Source of the DNA: Aquarana catesbeiana
Lineage: Eukaryota; Chordata; Amphibia; Anura; Ranidae
DNA: 64,000 nt
Reading direction: 5' to 3'
NCBI RefSeq assembly: GCF_042186555.1
Contig: NC_133329.1
Location: 190,933,206-190,997,205 of the forward strand
A program made the translations under genes and the position numbers. Positions 31,593-43,565 of this stretch are shown piece after piece. Each line of letters begins with the position of its first letter. Position 1 is the stretch's first letter. The notes under the pieces are model-generated. The model saw nothing but the letters and a program-made list of their open reading frames with translations, ran no database searches and was not told the origin of the DNA.

Positions 31593-32726
31593 ATATCAGT
31601 TTAAAATCCTGTTTTTGGTTTTGGAGTTGCTTTTGAATGCTTTTTTTTTTAACCTGAATGTAAAATCGCTGCATTAACTTTTTAAACTATTTCAAAAACC
31701 TTTTTATTTTTTTATTTTCTTGTTTCTAAAATACATCTTAATATCTTCCTTCTCACTGAGTCCCCAATATTTAGGCCTGTATTAAAATAATGTTCTCTGT
31801 TTTAACAGATGTTTTAAAATACTCTTTATGCAAACTCATTGACAAAATGTTTTTTGTTTTTTCTTTTGACTTGCAATTTCATACCCAGACAAGTATTGTG
31901 AAATACTTGCATTTTCTATATTCAGTTGCAGCTCATTTGACCTGAGTGGATATTGCTATTAAGCAACAGTCTGCAATAATTTATTTTCTCCTACTGAAGC
32001 TTTAGTAATATAATGGCTTTTACTAAAAGTTCCCGTTCACAAGAGGAAACAAGTAGCTTTTCCCTCAAATAGCTACTTTAAGTACAACCTGAGAATGCTA
32101 GGATTTCTCAGTTGTAGTTTAGTCTTTGTGATTCTCCTTGCTGCTTAAAGTGTCTGAGATCAGCAGGAGACTCACTGCTGAGCTCATACAAGTTTGCACA
32201 AATGAAACTTCTGGATATGTGATCTAGGTAGAATACTACCATTTGTAATCTTTGCATATCAAGAGTTCAGCTTGTCTAGAATGGAAAGAATTGAGACCCG
32301 GTGATTACAAACTTTTTGTTCCAGTGATCCTTGGGATACTAAGAGCAATAGTATAGCTATTTGTAGCTGTTTGACATTTAATGGGGCCAAAATAAAATTA
32401 GAAGAAAAGTTTGCGGGCATACGCTTGTTACATTGGGCAGTTATTTACAGTTTTACAGAATTTTTTTCCTTCTGATTGTCTTAACTTGGGATTGAAATAT
32501 ATTCAGATGTGGCGTGTTGGAGTACCCAAGTCCTTTGGAGGTTTTAAAAGGCTGCCGTTTTGCAGGTTGAAAACTGTGAAAATTGTTCAACCCTGTTTGT
32601 TTGGTATCTGTGGATTATTTTTTCCATTCATTTCACCATTGAGGCTACATTATTCGGCCAAAGAAAGCTATTGTTTTTCAGTTTTCAAATGGATACTCTT
32701 GTTGCTGCCGTAATGCATGAAATGGA

Positions 32727-32732
32727 AATAAA
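32727..32732 (+). promoter_or_regulatory. Candidate distal poly(A) signal
   Basis: AATAAA in an AT-rich context with TGTGGGCTCAGTTTTTAC about 25 bases downstream. It would give a 3' UTR of about 1.6 kb. Another AATAAA at 33342-33347 is also possible. Confidence 0.5.
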
Positions 32733-32760
32733 TTTTACTATGTCAGCAAAAAAATGTGGG

Positions 32761-34185
32761 CTCAGTTTTTACTAATGAGTTTCAGTAATTAATCATGTTA
32801 GAGTAAAATAGAACTTTGCTTGCTTTAAATTCTTCCGTTCAGACAATTTAATTGTGTCATCTTGTGTATTTACAGTGGGTTTCCTGTATGCGTAAGTATT
32901 ACAAAAAGTCAATGGCAGAGTGGGAGATTTAGTCTAATGAAAGCCAGATAGGTTGATTTTAGAGGATCTGCCATCTTTGATTTAACATGTGGTCAGAGTA
33001 TCTGGGTGAAAACTGGGAAAACACAAGGTTGGGTTTTTTTTGTTTTTTGTTTTTTAATTTCCCTCTCCTCTGCTTGTGAGTTGAAGTGGAAAACCCTAAA
33101 CAAACTGTATATTGCCTATCACTGGACCTCTTTTTGTCTTCTTCATAGAGTACAAGACACAGGTAGATTTAGAGATGACTGGGTTAAAGGCTTGTACCTT
33201 CAAGTGACTGGTCACTGGCAAAGTAAAAGCAAGGACCCCCATATAATCCATCCTACTCCCAGCAATCCTCAGTTCTTTTGCTAGCGTTTTTATTTTAGGT
33301 GTTTGTGTCTTTTCTACTGAGAGTATGTTATCAGATTCTTCAATAAACTTTCCAATGCTGTGTTGTGGCTACAGCAACATCCGTTGCAGCTTTCAGACCA
33401 GTGCCCCATGATGAGAGGTTCGAGAACTGCACCTGGACCCAGCAGAGGAGATTCAGCGCCAGCCTTTAAAGTTGCTTCAGGCACTGAAGCCTGCATTAGG
33501 TGTCTACCTTGGCATAAAATACAGCATGTTGGCTTATTCACAGGGTGCTGTACAGGTCCAGGACAGAGGCAATCTTAGTGTGAAGCAGATCCCAGAAGAC
33601 CCACCCAATTTTCCCCCCACTCTCACTGACTGAGTTCATCCTTCTGAAGTGGGCACTGCCAGGGATGTAAGAATTTTTTCCCTGTTGTCCCCTTCCAGGA
33701 TTTGATCTGCGGGATCATGAGTAAATGCTGTAGGTGCTTTATGCTCCCTTAGTGGGGGCTCCGCTCCTTTTTGTGCGAGATCATGTGTCTAAGCTTTTTG
33801 TTTTTTTGGGCCTGTGAGCTGTGCGGGGGAGTGCTACTGTGTAGGGAACTTGGTCAATGCAGGAATCATGCATGATCACTGCTTCCTATAAGCATTAAAA
33901 TCATAGCTGTTGATCTCATCCTGGACAAACTGCCTTTGGAGACTACCAACATCCATGCCAGGACCTGTGGCTTTACATCAGTCACCAGGGTGGGACCATA
34001 AGTTGAGCAGTTCAATGGGAAATGGGCCTGATTCTACAATGGGCAGAATGTCATGTTCCAGCCTTGTCAGCCATTCCAGGGGTAAAAAATTGAGACTTTC
34101 TCACTCAACAGACTTTGTCATCTCTACACCCGGAAGTGTTTTGGGTCATTTGCATGGATTTGCTGGCGTCAAGTTTCAACCAGAC
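32761..34185. other. Downstream DNA, possibly old DIRS sequence
   Basis: Up to 33340 I see nothing beyond an extra AATAAA (33342-33347). From 33360 to 34185 the sequence is moderately GC-rich and joins DIRS-like sequence at 34335-34810 across a MITE, so it is probably a decayed DIRS interior. I see no credible exon. Confidence 0.35.
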
Positions 34186-34334
34186 CAGGGGTCTCAAACT
34201 GGTGACCCTCAAGCTGTTGCGGAACTACAAGTCCCATCATACCTCTGCTCTATGCTTGTAACTGTCAGCCTAGCAATCCCTCATGGGATTTGTAGTTCTG
34301 CAACAGCTGGAGGGCTGCCAGTTTAAGACCCCTG
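34186..34334. mobile_element. 149-bp hAT MITE, copy 1
   Basis: Termini CAGGGGTCTCAAACTGG and AGTTTAAGACCCCTG are inverted repeats, with an internal CAAGCTGTTGCGGAACTACA / TGTAGTTCTGCAACAGCTG pairing. AACCAGAC flanks both sides (34178-34185, 34335-34342), an exact 8-bp duplication. The same element occurs at 43410-43557. Confidence 0.92.
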
Positions 34335-34812
34335 AACCAGACTGTTGAAGGTTTGTATCTTGGTCACAGGATCTGAGATGTTTTTTTGGCTCCTGGTTGA
34401 GCTGATGATTCAATGGGATCAGTTACTTCTTGCTGTTTTTCCACCCCTAAAGATCCTCTTATTGTCTTTGGTGGATTGAGTCTGAAGAAATTCTGTTGAT
34501 ACTGATGGCGCCAAACAGGCTAAGAAGCATTTGGTAAAAGGGATGTACTCTACCTTTTGGCAGACATCCCATGGCTGTAACCAGACTATTTACTGGCGCA
34601 GGTCCAATGTACATCCTGCTTTTCAGTCGCTGGCTTTGACACACTGGCTGTTGAAGCCAAGTCCTGAGAGATATGTGTCTGGCTGATTTGGTTATCCCTA
34701 CACTTTTATGTGCCATAAAATCAATCTCCCAGGGTCTAGTACTGCACCTGGAAGGCTTATTTTGCCTGGTGTGAACAGGGGGAAGTAGTCCTTGCCAGTA
34801 CTCAATCGTCAA
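34335..34812 (+). pseudogene. DIRS-like coding fragment
   Basis: About 34600-34690 translates as NVHPAFQSLALTHWLLKP, matching the HPALQSLVLMAWLLKT-like motif at about 47272 in the better preserved DIRS element. The rest is frame-broken. Only a fragment just upstream of the recombinase region is recognisable. Confidence 0.5.
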
Positions 34813-34814
34813 TC

Positions 34815-35625
34815 AGGTCTGGATCAGTCTTTCACAAAGATAAGTGAGCGCTCAGAGGTAGAAGCAGCTGGCACAAAGAGGACTGGACAAACTTTGTAAA
34901 ATGAATAAATCAAAAAGGTACAGCGCTCATATATCAAGCTTATATAAGTATTCTGAATAATACAATCAAGTGAACAGTTTGTTTAAAAAAAGTGCAATTG
35001 GTGTATATGCAGTGAGCAGAATAAAGACCATCCCCTGTGCAGAGAATAAAACAGGTGCTAGTCGTCTTCCACCCTTTATGCACTTTCCAGATTACTAATA
35101 TTGGCACATAATGTACGTGATCCAAAGTATCTAAATAATCAATAGTGTAAATGTAGTGACTATCAGAATAAAGAATTATCCTCTGTGCAAGAAATTAAGT
35201 GTGTGTTGCTTCTCCTCCACCTTTTATGCTCTCACCAGATAGCTAATAAACACCAGCATATACTATCAGCAATCCCCCTGGGTAATTTGTTGCTATCCAT
35301 ACAATCTCCACCAAAGGACACTTCAATCTAAGAGGGAACTGTATATAAAAAAAAAACCACAGGGAGCCCTGAGATGCTCTATATAGTGTAGTATTTATTA
35401 CTCAAAATCATAAGTAAAGGATCCATAAAACAGAAGCAGCATAAAGATCTTTACAGACTCGGCCGGACTTAAAAAGGTGGCCACTGTCCTAGAAATGGTG
35501 GTGATATCAGCACATATGCCCTGTCCAACACGTTTCATGCACACATTTTCAGGGGACACGCCTATTGCTGACATCACACCTCCCTATTTAAATAGCCCAC
35601 TGCACGGGAAAAATATCTGGTACTG
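34815..35625 (-). mobile_element. Retroelement 3' fragment with degenerate hammerhead-like core
   Basis: On the minus strand, CCCCTGAAAATG (35543-35554) and GAAACG (35531-35536) follow the order of a hammerhead core, but the core G and the cleavage base are changed. The body contains two related halves (CCTGTGCAGAGAATAAAACA near 35034, CTCTGTGCAAGAAATTAAG near 35181). No coding. Classification is tentative. Confidence 0.4.
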
Positions 35626-35889
35626 AAACAGGAACCAGAAGAGGCTACGCCACAAGCCTGCAGCCAGATTTCACGAAAACAGAAAAGTAGTTGGCAACAT
35701 AATACATAAGCCAGAACATAATACACAACACATATATATGTAAATAGATAGCCATCTTCCATTTGCCCAATGGTAAAAGACAGACATATAAAGTACAAAG
35801 ATTAGATTACATATCCATATGTATGTTTTATAATGCCTAGTTGTGTATAAATTACTGAAAAACTTCAAAAATCTTAATTTAAAGGGCTA
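35626..35889. other. AT-rich unassigned DNA
   Basis: Nothing recognisable; no coding support. Confidence 0.3.
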
Positions 35890-36930
35890 TTAACCACTTA
35901 AGGACCGCCCACCGCATATACCCTGTTTCCCTGAAAATAAGACCTATCGTGATTGTCGGTGATGGCTGCAATATAAGCCCTACCCCCCAAATAAGCCCTA
36001 GTTAAAGTCCTTGTAGGGCTTATTTTCGGGGAAACAGGATAGGGCTTATTTGGGGGGGTAAGGCTTATATTGCAGCCATCACTGACAATCACGCTAGGTC
36101 TTCTTTTCGGGGAAACAGGGTACTGCGGCAGGGCGGCCCTATTGCGCGAAAATACGTACCTGTACATCGTTTCGTGCACGAGACGCTGTGGGGGAGCTGA
36201 TGTGGGGGTCCAGTGGCCGTGATGTCCGCCAGCCATCGCTCCCCAGGGGCAGATTCCCATTCTGACAGAAGAATACAGTGAGAGAGTCTGTTCCTAGTGA
36301 TCAGGAACAGCGATCTCTCTGTACTCCCAGTCAGTCCACTCCCCTTACAGTTAAAAACACCTCCCTAGGACTCCCTTAACCCCTTGATCGTCACTAGTGT
36401 AAACCGTCACTGGTCCCTAAAAAGTGACAAGTGTCCAATCTGTCCACCGCAATATCGCAGTTCCGCTAAAAATCGCTGATCACCGCCATTACTATCAAAA
36501 AAATAAAATTATGCCATAAATCTTTCCCCTTTTTTTTAAACGCTTTAACTTGCGCAAACCAATCAATATACGCTTATTGCAATTTTTTTATTTTTTTTTA
36601 ATCAAAAAATATGTAGCAAAATACATATTGGCCTAAACTGATGAATACTTTTATTTTTTTTTTCGATATGTATTATAGCAGAAAGTAAAAAATGTTGTTG
36701 TTTTTTTTTTCAAAATGTTTTGTTTATAGCGCAAAAAATAGAAACCGCACAGGTGATCAAACACCACCAAAATAAAGATCTATTTGTGGAGGAAAAAAAA
36801 GGACATCAATTTTATTTGGGTACAGTGTCGAACGCCCGTGCAATTGTCAGTTAAGGCAACACGGTGCCGTAATCGCAAAAAATGGCCTGGTCATTAAGGG
36901 GGTAAAACCTTCCAGTCCTTAAGTGGTTAA
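35890..36930 (-). mobile_element. TTAA element, family C, reverse orientation
   Basis: Bounded by TTAA-CCACTTAAGGACC (35890) and CCTTAAGTGG-TTAA (36927-36930). Its interior (AACTTGCGCAAACCAATC, then TTTATAGCGCAAAAAATAG) is the reverse complement of the element at 15260. Both TTAA sites are intact. It hosts a 200-bp palindromic mariner-type MITE at 35921. Confidence 0.85.
35921..36120. mobile_element. 200-bp palindromic MITE at a TA site
   Basis: CCCTGTTTCCCTGAAAATAA at the left and TTTTCGGGGAAACAGGG at the right, with TA on both sides (35919-35920, 36121-36122). The two halves are almost perfect reverse complements (GTGATTGTCGGTGATGGCTG against CAGCCATCACTGACAATCAC), with GGGCTTATTT blocks at the centre. 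Similar ends occur in widely spread vertebrate mariner-type MITEs. Confidence 0.88.
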
Positions 36931-39660
36931 AACATAAACCCCATATGTACATCACATATGATAGTTATGGGCAGGCTATTCACGTGGAAGAGAACGATAA
37001 AACAAACATGTAATTTATATATAGAGGGCAAGAGACCTAACCAATATTTTTTTTTTCTTTAAAGTAACTATTGTATAACCGCAATAAAACAGATATCTAG
37101 AATCTACATTTAGGCCTTGAGGTACAAGTGTACACTTTTCATAAATCTACCAGATTTTCAACATTTATACACCTCAACCCATTACCCCCTTCCAGTGCAG
37201 GTTGATTTTATCAATCCTTACAAACTTAATGCTGGTGGGGTTCTTATTAGTACCACTCATTGGCAGTGCTTGAGGGCATGCCAGTCTCTAGATCTACCTG
37301 TGTTCTGAACTGTATGAACAAGAAAATGGGATCTTTGACTTAACTGTAAAATCTTGTTGCTATTCAGGACACAGGGCAACCTCTTATCTTTGGCCCTTGA
37401 TTGCTTGTACAGAAGTGAGATTTTCTGTGAGGGCTTCTATAGGTGTTCCTTTTCTGCTAGTGTCTAATCACCTAAAGGTACATGCCTACAACCCATTTGT
37501 CTCTGAATCTGCCTGTCTTGTACCATGCTCCAAAAAAAAAAAAAAAAAAAGCTGATTATAGGTGAATTTTCTAGTACTTGTTACCCATAAAATTTAAGTT
37601 GTTTTCTTTTTTTTTTTTGCTGGGTTGCTTCCTGCTGCTGGGTTGTAACCCCCCAGTACTTTTATCACTTTTAATTTTTTTTATATATGCCACTAAGCCG
37701 AAGGGCACAGAAGACCTTGTTACTACCCAGTTATTCAATGCTGTATGCACTGATCATACGGATTCTTTATAAATAGGAAATATATCCGTCCATTTCACTT
37801 ACTACAATGAAAGAATGTAGGTCTTTTTAAAAGCATTGGCAAGCTAGCTCCAAGATTTGCGAATGCCATGAGAATTCTTAGTTTGGCGTTCTCAGTAGAT
37901 AATACAGTTTCAGTAGATTTGTGCCAGTGTGTAATGGTTTTACATCCAATCAGAATTGTGGATTACTGCTTCTTTTCTGTTCATTACTCTTACTTTCTTA
38001 AAAGCTGCCAGTTAATAACTGTTTTACACCTATTTGATTCCAAGATTGATGATGTGTGAGCCATTGTGGCTTTCCTTTGCAAAAGAATAGATAGTGCAGT
38101 TTAGAAACACATAATCAGAAATCTGTTCTCAGACAAATTTAAAATCTTTTCTGAGCAGTTGTACATTATGGTCTGTACAACATCTGCACTTTGTATAACT
38201 GGATTCCATACTAACACAGGGCAAATGAATAGTATTTTGGTTTTGATCTTTTAGCTGGGTTAGGTATTTATGCACATTTGCACTTTGTTAATTAAAGCCC
38301 ATGTATAATAATGAACGTCTTCACATGTGTGTGGGCTTCAAGCATAATTTCAAAATGCAAAACCATATATTAAAGGCAGCCTTTCAGTAAAGCAGTATTT
38401 TTTGTTATGTGCCTTTTTAAATGTACACTACAGTCATGTAGTCTGCTGTTATACCAAATAAAAGTGCCAGGTTTATTGCAACTCATCTAGTTGGTCTTGA
38501 ATTTGATTATACACTGCATTGTTTTTTTCCTAACTGTGCATTAAGGGACACAAGAAGTAATTGATACATTGGGTTATGCTGCTGCCTTCTGTAGTTTGGA
38601 CACTGACAAGCAAACATGCAAGAAAACCTAGTATAACCCTTCCCACTCCCATGATGTTTGCTTGTCCTCTCTGTTGAACACATTTCTTTTTATGAAGGTT
38701 TGCATTTCTTTTAGCAAGGATGTACCCGAACCCCACTGTGGACCAGCCTGTAATGCATCCTGCGGTACTAGACTCAAACATATAAGTGTAACATGCGAGT
38801 TAGCTGCAGAATGCTTTACAGTTCCTACAGGCCCTAGCCATGGTACACACTTCTGGTGAAACACTGTCCCTGGGGGAGTGTGCCCACCTGGAGGGCAAAT
38901 GCTATCTACACGAGGCATAGGAAGGATCCTTCGCTATTCTCAGCTTGTCTGTGTGGGAACTGCAGGGCTTCTCAGGACCTCAGCTGCAGTAAGAAAGAAC
39001 TTCTGTTTTTTGTTTTTTGTTTTTGTGCGTAAAGCCTAGTGGCGTTTTACTTGTTCTGGATCTTCCCCAAAGGTGTAGGTACCCCTAGGGTACACTTTGA
39101 GGCTCTGGCTGCAACACTTTCACAGGGCTAGCAGTGGGGAGAACTGCACAATATTTGAATTTGATGCTCAGTAGAGACTTCTGATGTTTTCATTGCTCAT
39201 GTGCATGCCATTTTCTGGTGCACATACAAACCTATCAGCCTTACTGCCATCTCCCCTTCTGTGCACCACCTCAAAGATTATCTAGATGGGCGCCCCCGCT
39301 GCCTTACAGTGATGGTCACAGATGAGATTAACCTCTGCTTCAGCAGAGGTTTGTGGGGAATCCCTCGCTTGCATACGGAGTATGGCAAATAATCGCAAGG
39401 GCAGTGGGCCTTGCCATCTTTTTATCTAATAATTATGCAAGGGCGTCCTGCAGAGTGCTTCCTAAGGGACCTGACACTGATAGCTTGGTCCTGATGCCCC
39501 CTGAGAAGTCATAACACTCAGTCTTCAGGAGTGACTCCCTCCTCTCTCTAATCTGGGTAGTGTTGTAAAAATGAATAAACTATATATATTTAGTCAGAAA
39601 AGAAATGAGTGTAGAACATGACCTCTTCAAGCATGTCATGGGCAAATTCAGTTCTTCATA
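36931..39660. other. Sparse region with possible DIRS terminal-repeat remnants
   Basis: Two stretches have the look of DIRS termini: 37350-37420 (TTGCTATTCAGGACACAGGG) and 38535-38700 (TTAAGGGACACAAGAAGTAA, then GGGTTATGCTGCTGCC and ACACTGACAAGCAAACATG). They compare with the terminal repeat at 46209 only in layout (a GGACACA start, then a GGGTTAT block), so confidence is low. I see no gene, and no exon of the neighbour expected downstream of GSPT1 in other vertebrates. Confidence 0.35.
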
Positions 39661-40207
39661 CAGTGCCTTGAAAAAAGTATTCATACCCCTTGAAATTTTC
39701 TACATTTTGTCATGTTACAACCAAAAAGTAAATGTATTTTATTGGGGATTTTATGTGATAGATCTACACAATGTGGCACATAATTGTGAAGAGGAAGGAA
39801 ATCGATAAATGATTTTTCAATTGTTTTACAAATAGTGTAGCGTGCATTTGTATTCAGCACCCTTTTACCCCTTTTTTTTTTTATATATATAATTATATCC
39901 ATATACAAAAACAAATTCCGATATGATTACATTTGATGTATACATTTTACATCCCCCCTTTCATCCATCCCCATCCATCATCTAAATTATCTAACTTTCT
40001 CCCAGTTCTCCTAATTTACCCTTACCCTTATCCTCCTACAGCCTCCACATATCTCATAGTCTTCTTAAACGCCTTCCCTCTAGTCCCTTCTCTCCACAGT
40101 GTCTCAGATTTTCCATGTTATATGTTTCTCCTACCCTTCCAATCCAATATTTTATTGTGGGGCTTTCTGTTTCTTGCCAGTATCTTGGTATCTGACTTTT
40201 AGCAGCA

Positions 40208-42703
40208 TTAACCACTTGCCGACCAGGCCATAGCCGAAAGACGGCTGCAGCGCGGTCGGCTAGTTCTGGGTGGACGTCATCCCAGAATCCTGCTCTCGCG
40301 CGCCCCCTGGGGCGCGCACCCCAGAACTTCTGTGACCACCGGGTCCAGAGGACCCGGCGCATCACGGTAAACGGACGCTGATTAAGGCCGTTTAACCATG
40401 TGATCGCTCTGTGAAATGACGGAGCGATCACATGTAAACAAACCGGCGTCATGTCATGACGCCGGTTCCTCCCTCCCCTCTGTGTACCGATCGGTACACT
40501 GTGAGCGGAGAGGGGGAGGGATCGGATGGCAGCACCGCTGTGGGCTGCATGTGTAGTGCCCACAGCGCTGCTCAGTGACAATTGCAGTCACATCCATCCA
40601 TCCATCCCTCCATGCTCAGCCTTCCCTGCAATATACTCTGCAATATACCCAGCAATACTCTGCAATATACCCTGCAATACTCTGCAATATACCCTGCAAT
40701 ACTCTGCAATATACCCTGCAATACTCTGCAATATACCCTGCAATACTCTGCAATATACCCTGCAATACTCTGCAATATACCCTGCAACACTCTGCAATAT
40801 ACCCTGCAACACTCTGCAAAATACCCTGCAATATACTCTGCAATATACCCTGCAATACTCCGCAATACTCTGCAATACTCCGCAATTTTTAACCAGTTCC
40901 CGCCCGCCGTCATACGACGTCCTTGACTTTGTGCGAGGATATCTGAGTGATGCCTGCAGCTACAGGCATCATTCAGATATCAGCTTTTTCAGCCGGCGAT
41001 TCCCTACACCATAAGAATGATCATAGCGGTTGTTCCACTGCTTGATCGTTCTTATGGGAGGTGAGAGGGGACACCCCCCCCCCCCTTCCTGCCACCCTCC
41101 GGTGCTTTTACCAACTCACCGCTACGATCGAAGCCAGGATCTTTTTTTTTTTTTTTTTTTTTTTATTTCAGGCTTCCCAGCCTAGAGGTGAGATGTGGGG
41201 TCTTATTGACCCCATATCTCACTGTAAAGAGGACCTGTCATGCCATATTCCTATTACAAGGGATGTTTACATTCCTTGTAATAGGAATAAATGTGATCAA
41301 AAATTTTTTGGGGGGGAAAAAAGTGTCAAACTAAAAGTAAAATGAACAATAAAAAAAAAAAAAATTTTAAAGTGCCCCTGTCCGTGTGCTCGCATGCAGA
41401 AGCGAACACATACGTAAGTCCTGCCCACATATGAAAACGGTGTTCAAACCACACATGTGAGGTATCACTGCGAACGTTGGAGCGAGAGCAATAATTCTGG
41501 CACTAGACCTCCTCTGTAACTCAAAACATGTAACCAGTAAAAAATTTTAAAGCGTCACATATGGAGATTTTTAAGTAGCAAAGTTTGGCACCATTCCACG
41601 CGCGTGTGCAATTTTGAAGGGTGACATGTTGGGTATCTATTTACTCAGCGTAACTTCATCTTTCACATTATGCAAAAACATTGGGCTAACTTTACTGTTT
41701 TGTTTTTTTTTAAAGCACCCGACTTTTTTTTTCCAAAAAAAAGTGTTCGAAAAATTGCTGCGCAAATACCGTGCGAGATAAAAAGTTGCAACAACCGCCA
41801 TTGTATTCTCTAGGGTCTTTGCTAAAAAAAAAAATATATATATAATGTTTTGGGGTTCTATGTAATTTTCTAGCAAATGATTATTTTTACATGTAGGAGA
41901 GAAATATAAGAATTGGCCTGGGTGCTCCAGAACGCCTGGAGGTGCTCCCTGCATGTTGGGCCTCTGTATGTGGCCACGCTGTGTAAAAGTCTCACACATG
42001 TGGTATTGCCATACTCGGGAGTAATAGCAGAACGTGTTTTGGGGTGTAATTTGTTGTATGCATATGCAGTGTGTGAGAAATAACCTTTTAATATGACAAT
42101 TTTGTGAAAAAAAAAAATCTTGATTTTGCAAAGAATTGTGGGAAAAAATGACAATTTCAAAAAAACTCACCATGCATCTTTTCAAATACCTTGGAATGTC
42201 TTCTTTCCAAAAAGGGGTCATTTGGGGGGTATTTGTACTTTTCTGGCATGTTAGGGTCTCAAGTCAAGCAAGTCAGTACTTCTGGTGTGATCAATTTTCA
42301 GATATTGGCACCATAGCTTTTGGACTCTCTAACATTCACAAAGACCAAATAATATACACCAAGTTGTACCTATTTTTACCAAAGATATGTAGCAGTATAA
42401 ATTTTGGCCAAAATTTACGAAGAAAAATTAATTTGCTAAATTTTATAACCGAAACAAAGAAAAATTATTTTTTTTACCAAATTTTCAGTCTTTTTTTCTT
42501 TTATAGCGCAAAAAATAAAAAACCCAATGGTGATTAAATACCACCAAAAGAAAGCTCTATTTGTGTGAAAAAAAGCACAAAAAATTCATAAAGGTACAGT
42601 GTTGTATGACTGAGTAATTGTCATTTAAAATGTGAGAGCACCGAAAGCTGAAAATTGGTCTGGTTAGGAAGGGGGTTTAAGTGCCCAGTGGTCAAGTGGT
42701 TAA
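40208..42703 (-). mobile_element. Composite TTAA-flanked element, copy 2
   Basis: TTAA-CCACTTGCCGACC at 40208 and GGTCAAGTGG-TTAA at 42700-42703. Part B (40208 to about 40887) and part A (from TAACCAGTTCCCGCCCGCC at about 40889 to the end) are reverse complements of parts B and A of copy 1 (3640-6289). The internal junction is preserved, though its CCAGTT differs by one base. Both flanking TTAA sites are intact. It contains a 22-bp minisatellite at the site of the 21-bp one in copy 1. Confidence 0.83.
40626..40885. repeat. About 22-bp minisatellite
   Basis: Tandem CTGCAATACTCTGCAATATA-CC units, about eleven, with mild variation (AACACTC, an AAATACC change) and decay at the right. Long open frames on both strands here are artefacts of the repeat. 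Confidence 0.94.
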
Positions 42704-43234
42704 CCAGGTGAGGTATCACAGATTCGTTATATTGTTTATATTGAACTTTCTATACCGTGAAACAAGCACCTCCAAGGTTCTTCTAATATTTCTCTGGTAA
42801 TTTCTTTTATTAACTGTAAGATCCCTTTCCAATAGCTTTTTATTTCTTGTTCCTATTTTTTTTTTTATTCCCTCATGTTCCCAATTCTTTTTCCCATTTT
42901 TTTAATGTTTGGCGGGACCTCCAGCCCTTCCTCTGCCATTAGAATTTTATAAATTCGTTATATACCATTTTTTGTATTTGGTGCCATACTCAGCCGCTCC
43001 AGCAGCCTTAGATCTTCCGCTGATCTTATTGGTTGTGGCAAAGTTCTGACAAAGTGTTTCAACTGGGGGTACCACCATTACTCTGATACCCCTAACTAAA
43101 ATCTAGTGGAGCCAATTGCCTTCAGAAGTCACCTACTTAGTAAATAGTCCACCTGTGTGTAATTTAATCTCAGTATAAATACAGCAGTTCTGTGAAGCCC
43201 TCAGAGGTTTTAGAGAACCTTAGTAAACCACATC

Positions 43235-43409
43235 ATGAAGGCCAAGCAACACACCAGACATGTCAGGGATAAAGTTGTGAAGTTTAAAGCAGAGTTAGGT
43301 TATAAAAAAATATCTCAAGCTTTGGTCATCTCACTGTTCAATCCATCATCCGAAAATGGAAAGAGTGGCACAACTGCAAAGTTGCCAAGATATGGCCGAC
43401 CACCTAAAC
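43235..43409 (+). pseudogene. Tc1 transposase, N-terminal fragment
   Basis: Beginning MKAKQHTRHVRDKVVKFKA, it includes YKKISQAL and ends YGRPPK, the paired helix-turn-helix DNA-binding region of Tc1 transposases, with GRPPK as the AT-hook-like linker. It is cut at 43409 by the hAT MITE. A start codon is present, but the downstream domain is only partly retained. Confidence 0.82.
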
Positions 43410-43557
43410 CAGGGGTAGGTAACCTGGGGCCCTCCAGCTGTTGCAGAACTACAAGTACCATCATGCCTCTTGGAGTAATTGCAACTGCCAGCCTTGCAAT
43501 GCCTCATGGGAAATGTAGTTCCACAACAGCTGGAGGGCTCCAGGTTGCCTACCCCTG
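43410..43557. mobile_element. 148-bp hAT MITE, copy 2
   Basis: CAGGGGTAGGTAACCTGG and CCAGGTTGCCTACCCCTG are inverted ends; ACCTAAAC flanks both sides (43402-43409, 43558-43565). The same family as 34186-34334, sharing the CCAGCTGTTGCAGAACTACA block. Confidence 0.92.
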
Positions 43558-43565
43558 ACCTAAAC

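Larger units (their letters stand above)
31163..32760 (+). other. GSPT1: GSPT1 3' UTR (right limit approximate)
   Basis: Sequence after the stop is free of recognisable transposons, AT-rich, and contains several AATAAA-type signals. A proximal signal lies at 31587-31592 and a distal one at 32727-32732. The true end cannot be fixed from sequence alone; usage of both is plausible because vertebrate GSPT1 mRNAs have long 3' UTRs. Confidence 0.6.
39872..43080 (-). pseudogene. L1-like LINE ORF2 C-terminal fragment, split by TTAA composite
   Basis: On the minus strand, 43080-42704 reads WWYPQLKHFVRTLPQP and then KILMAEEGLEVPPNIKKWEK; after the interruption 40207-40050 reads IPRYWQETESPTIKYWIGRV, followed by MENLRHC. 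These are landmarks of the end of L1 ORF2 (the WW-CP zone, the KWE block, then the IPRYW...EW..V...ME block). A T-run at 39870-39880 would be the reversed poly(A) tail. There are several stops. The TTAA composite 40208-42703 splits the fragment, and the whole sits inside the Tc1 element. Confidence 0.7.

Noticed and set aside
36931..39660. Search for exons of a gene downstream of GSPT1 (RSL1D1 neighbours GSPT1 in human)
   Set aside because: No stretch with conserved coding and splice sites could be found; open frames are short and AT-rich.
40526..41014. Open frames of 89-162 codons on both strands with repeated TLQYSAIYPA or GYIAEYCRV
   Set aside because: Produced by the 22-bp minisatellite inside the TTAA composite; no independent evidence of coding.
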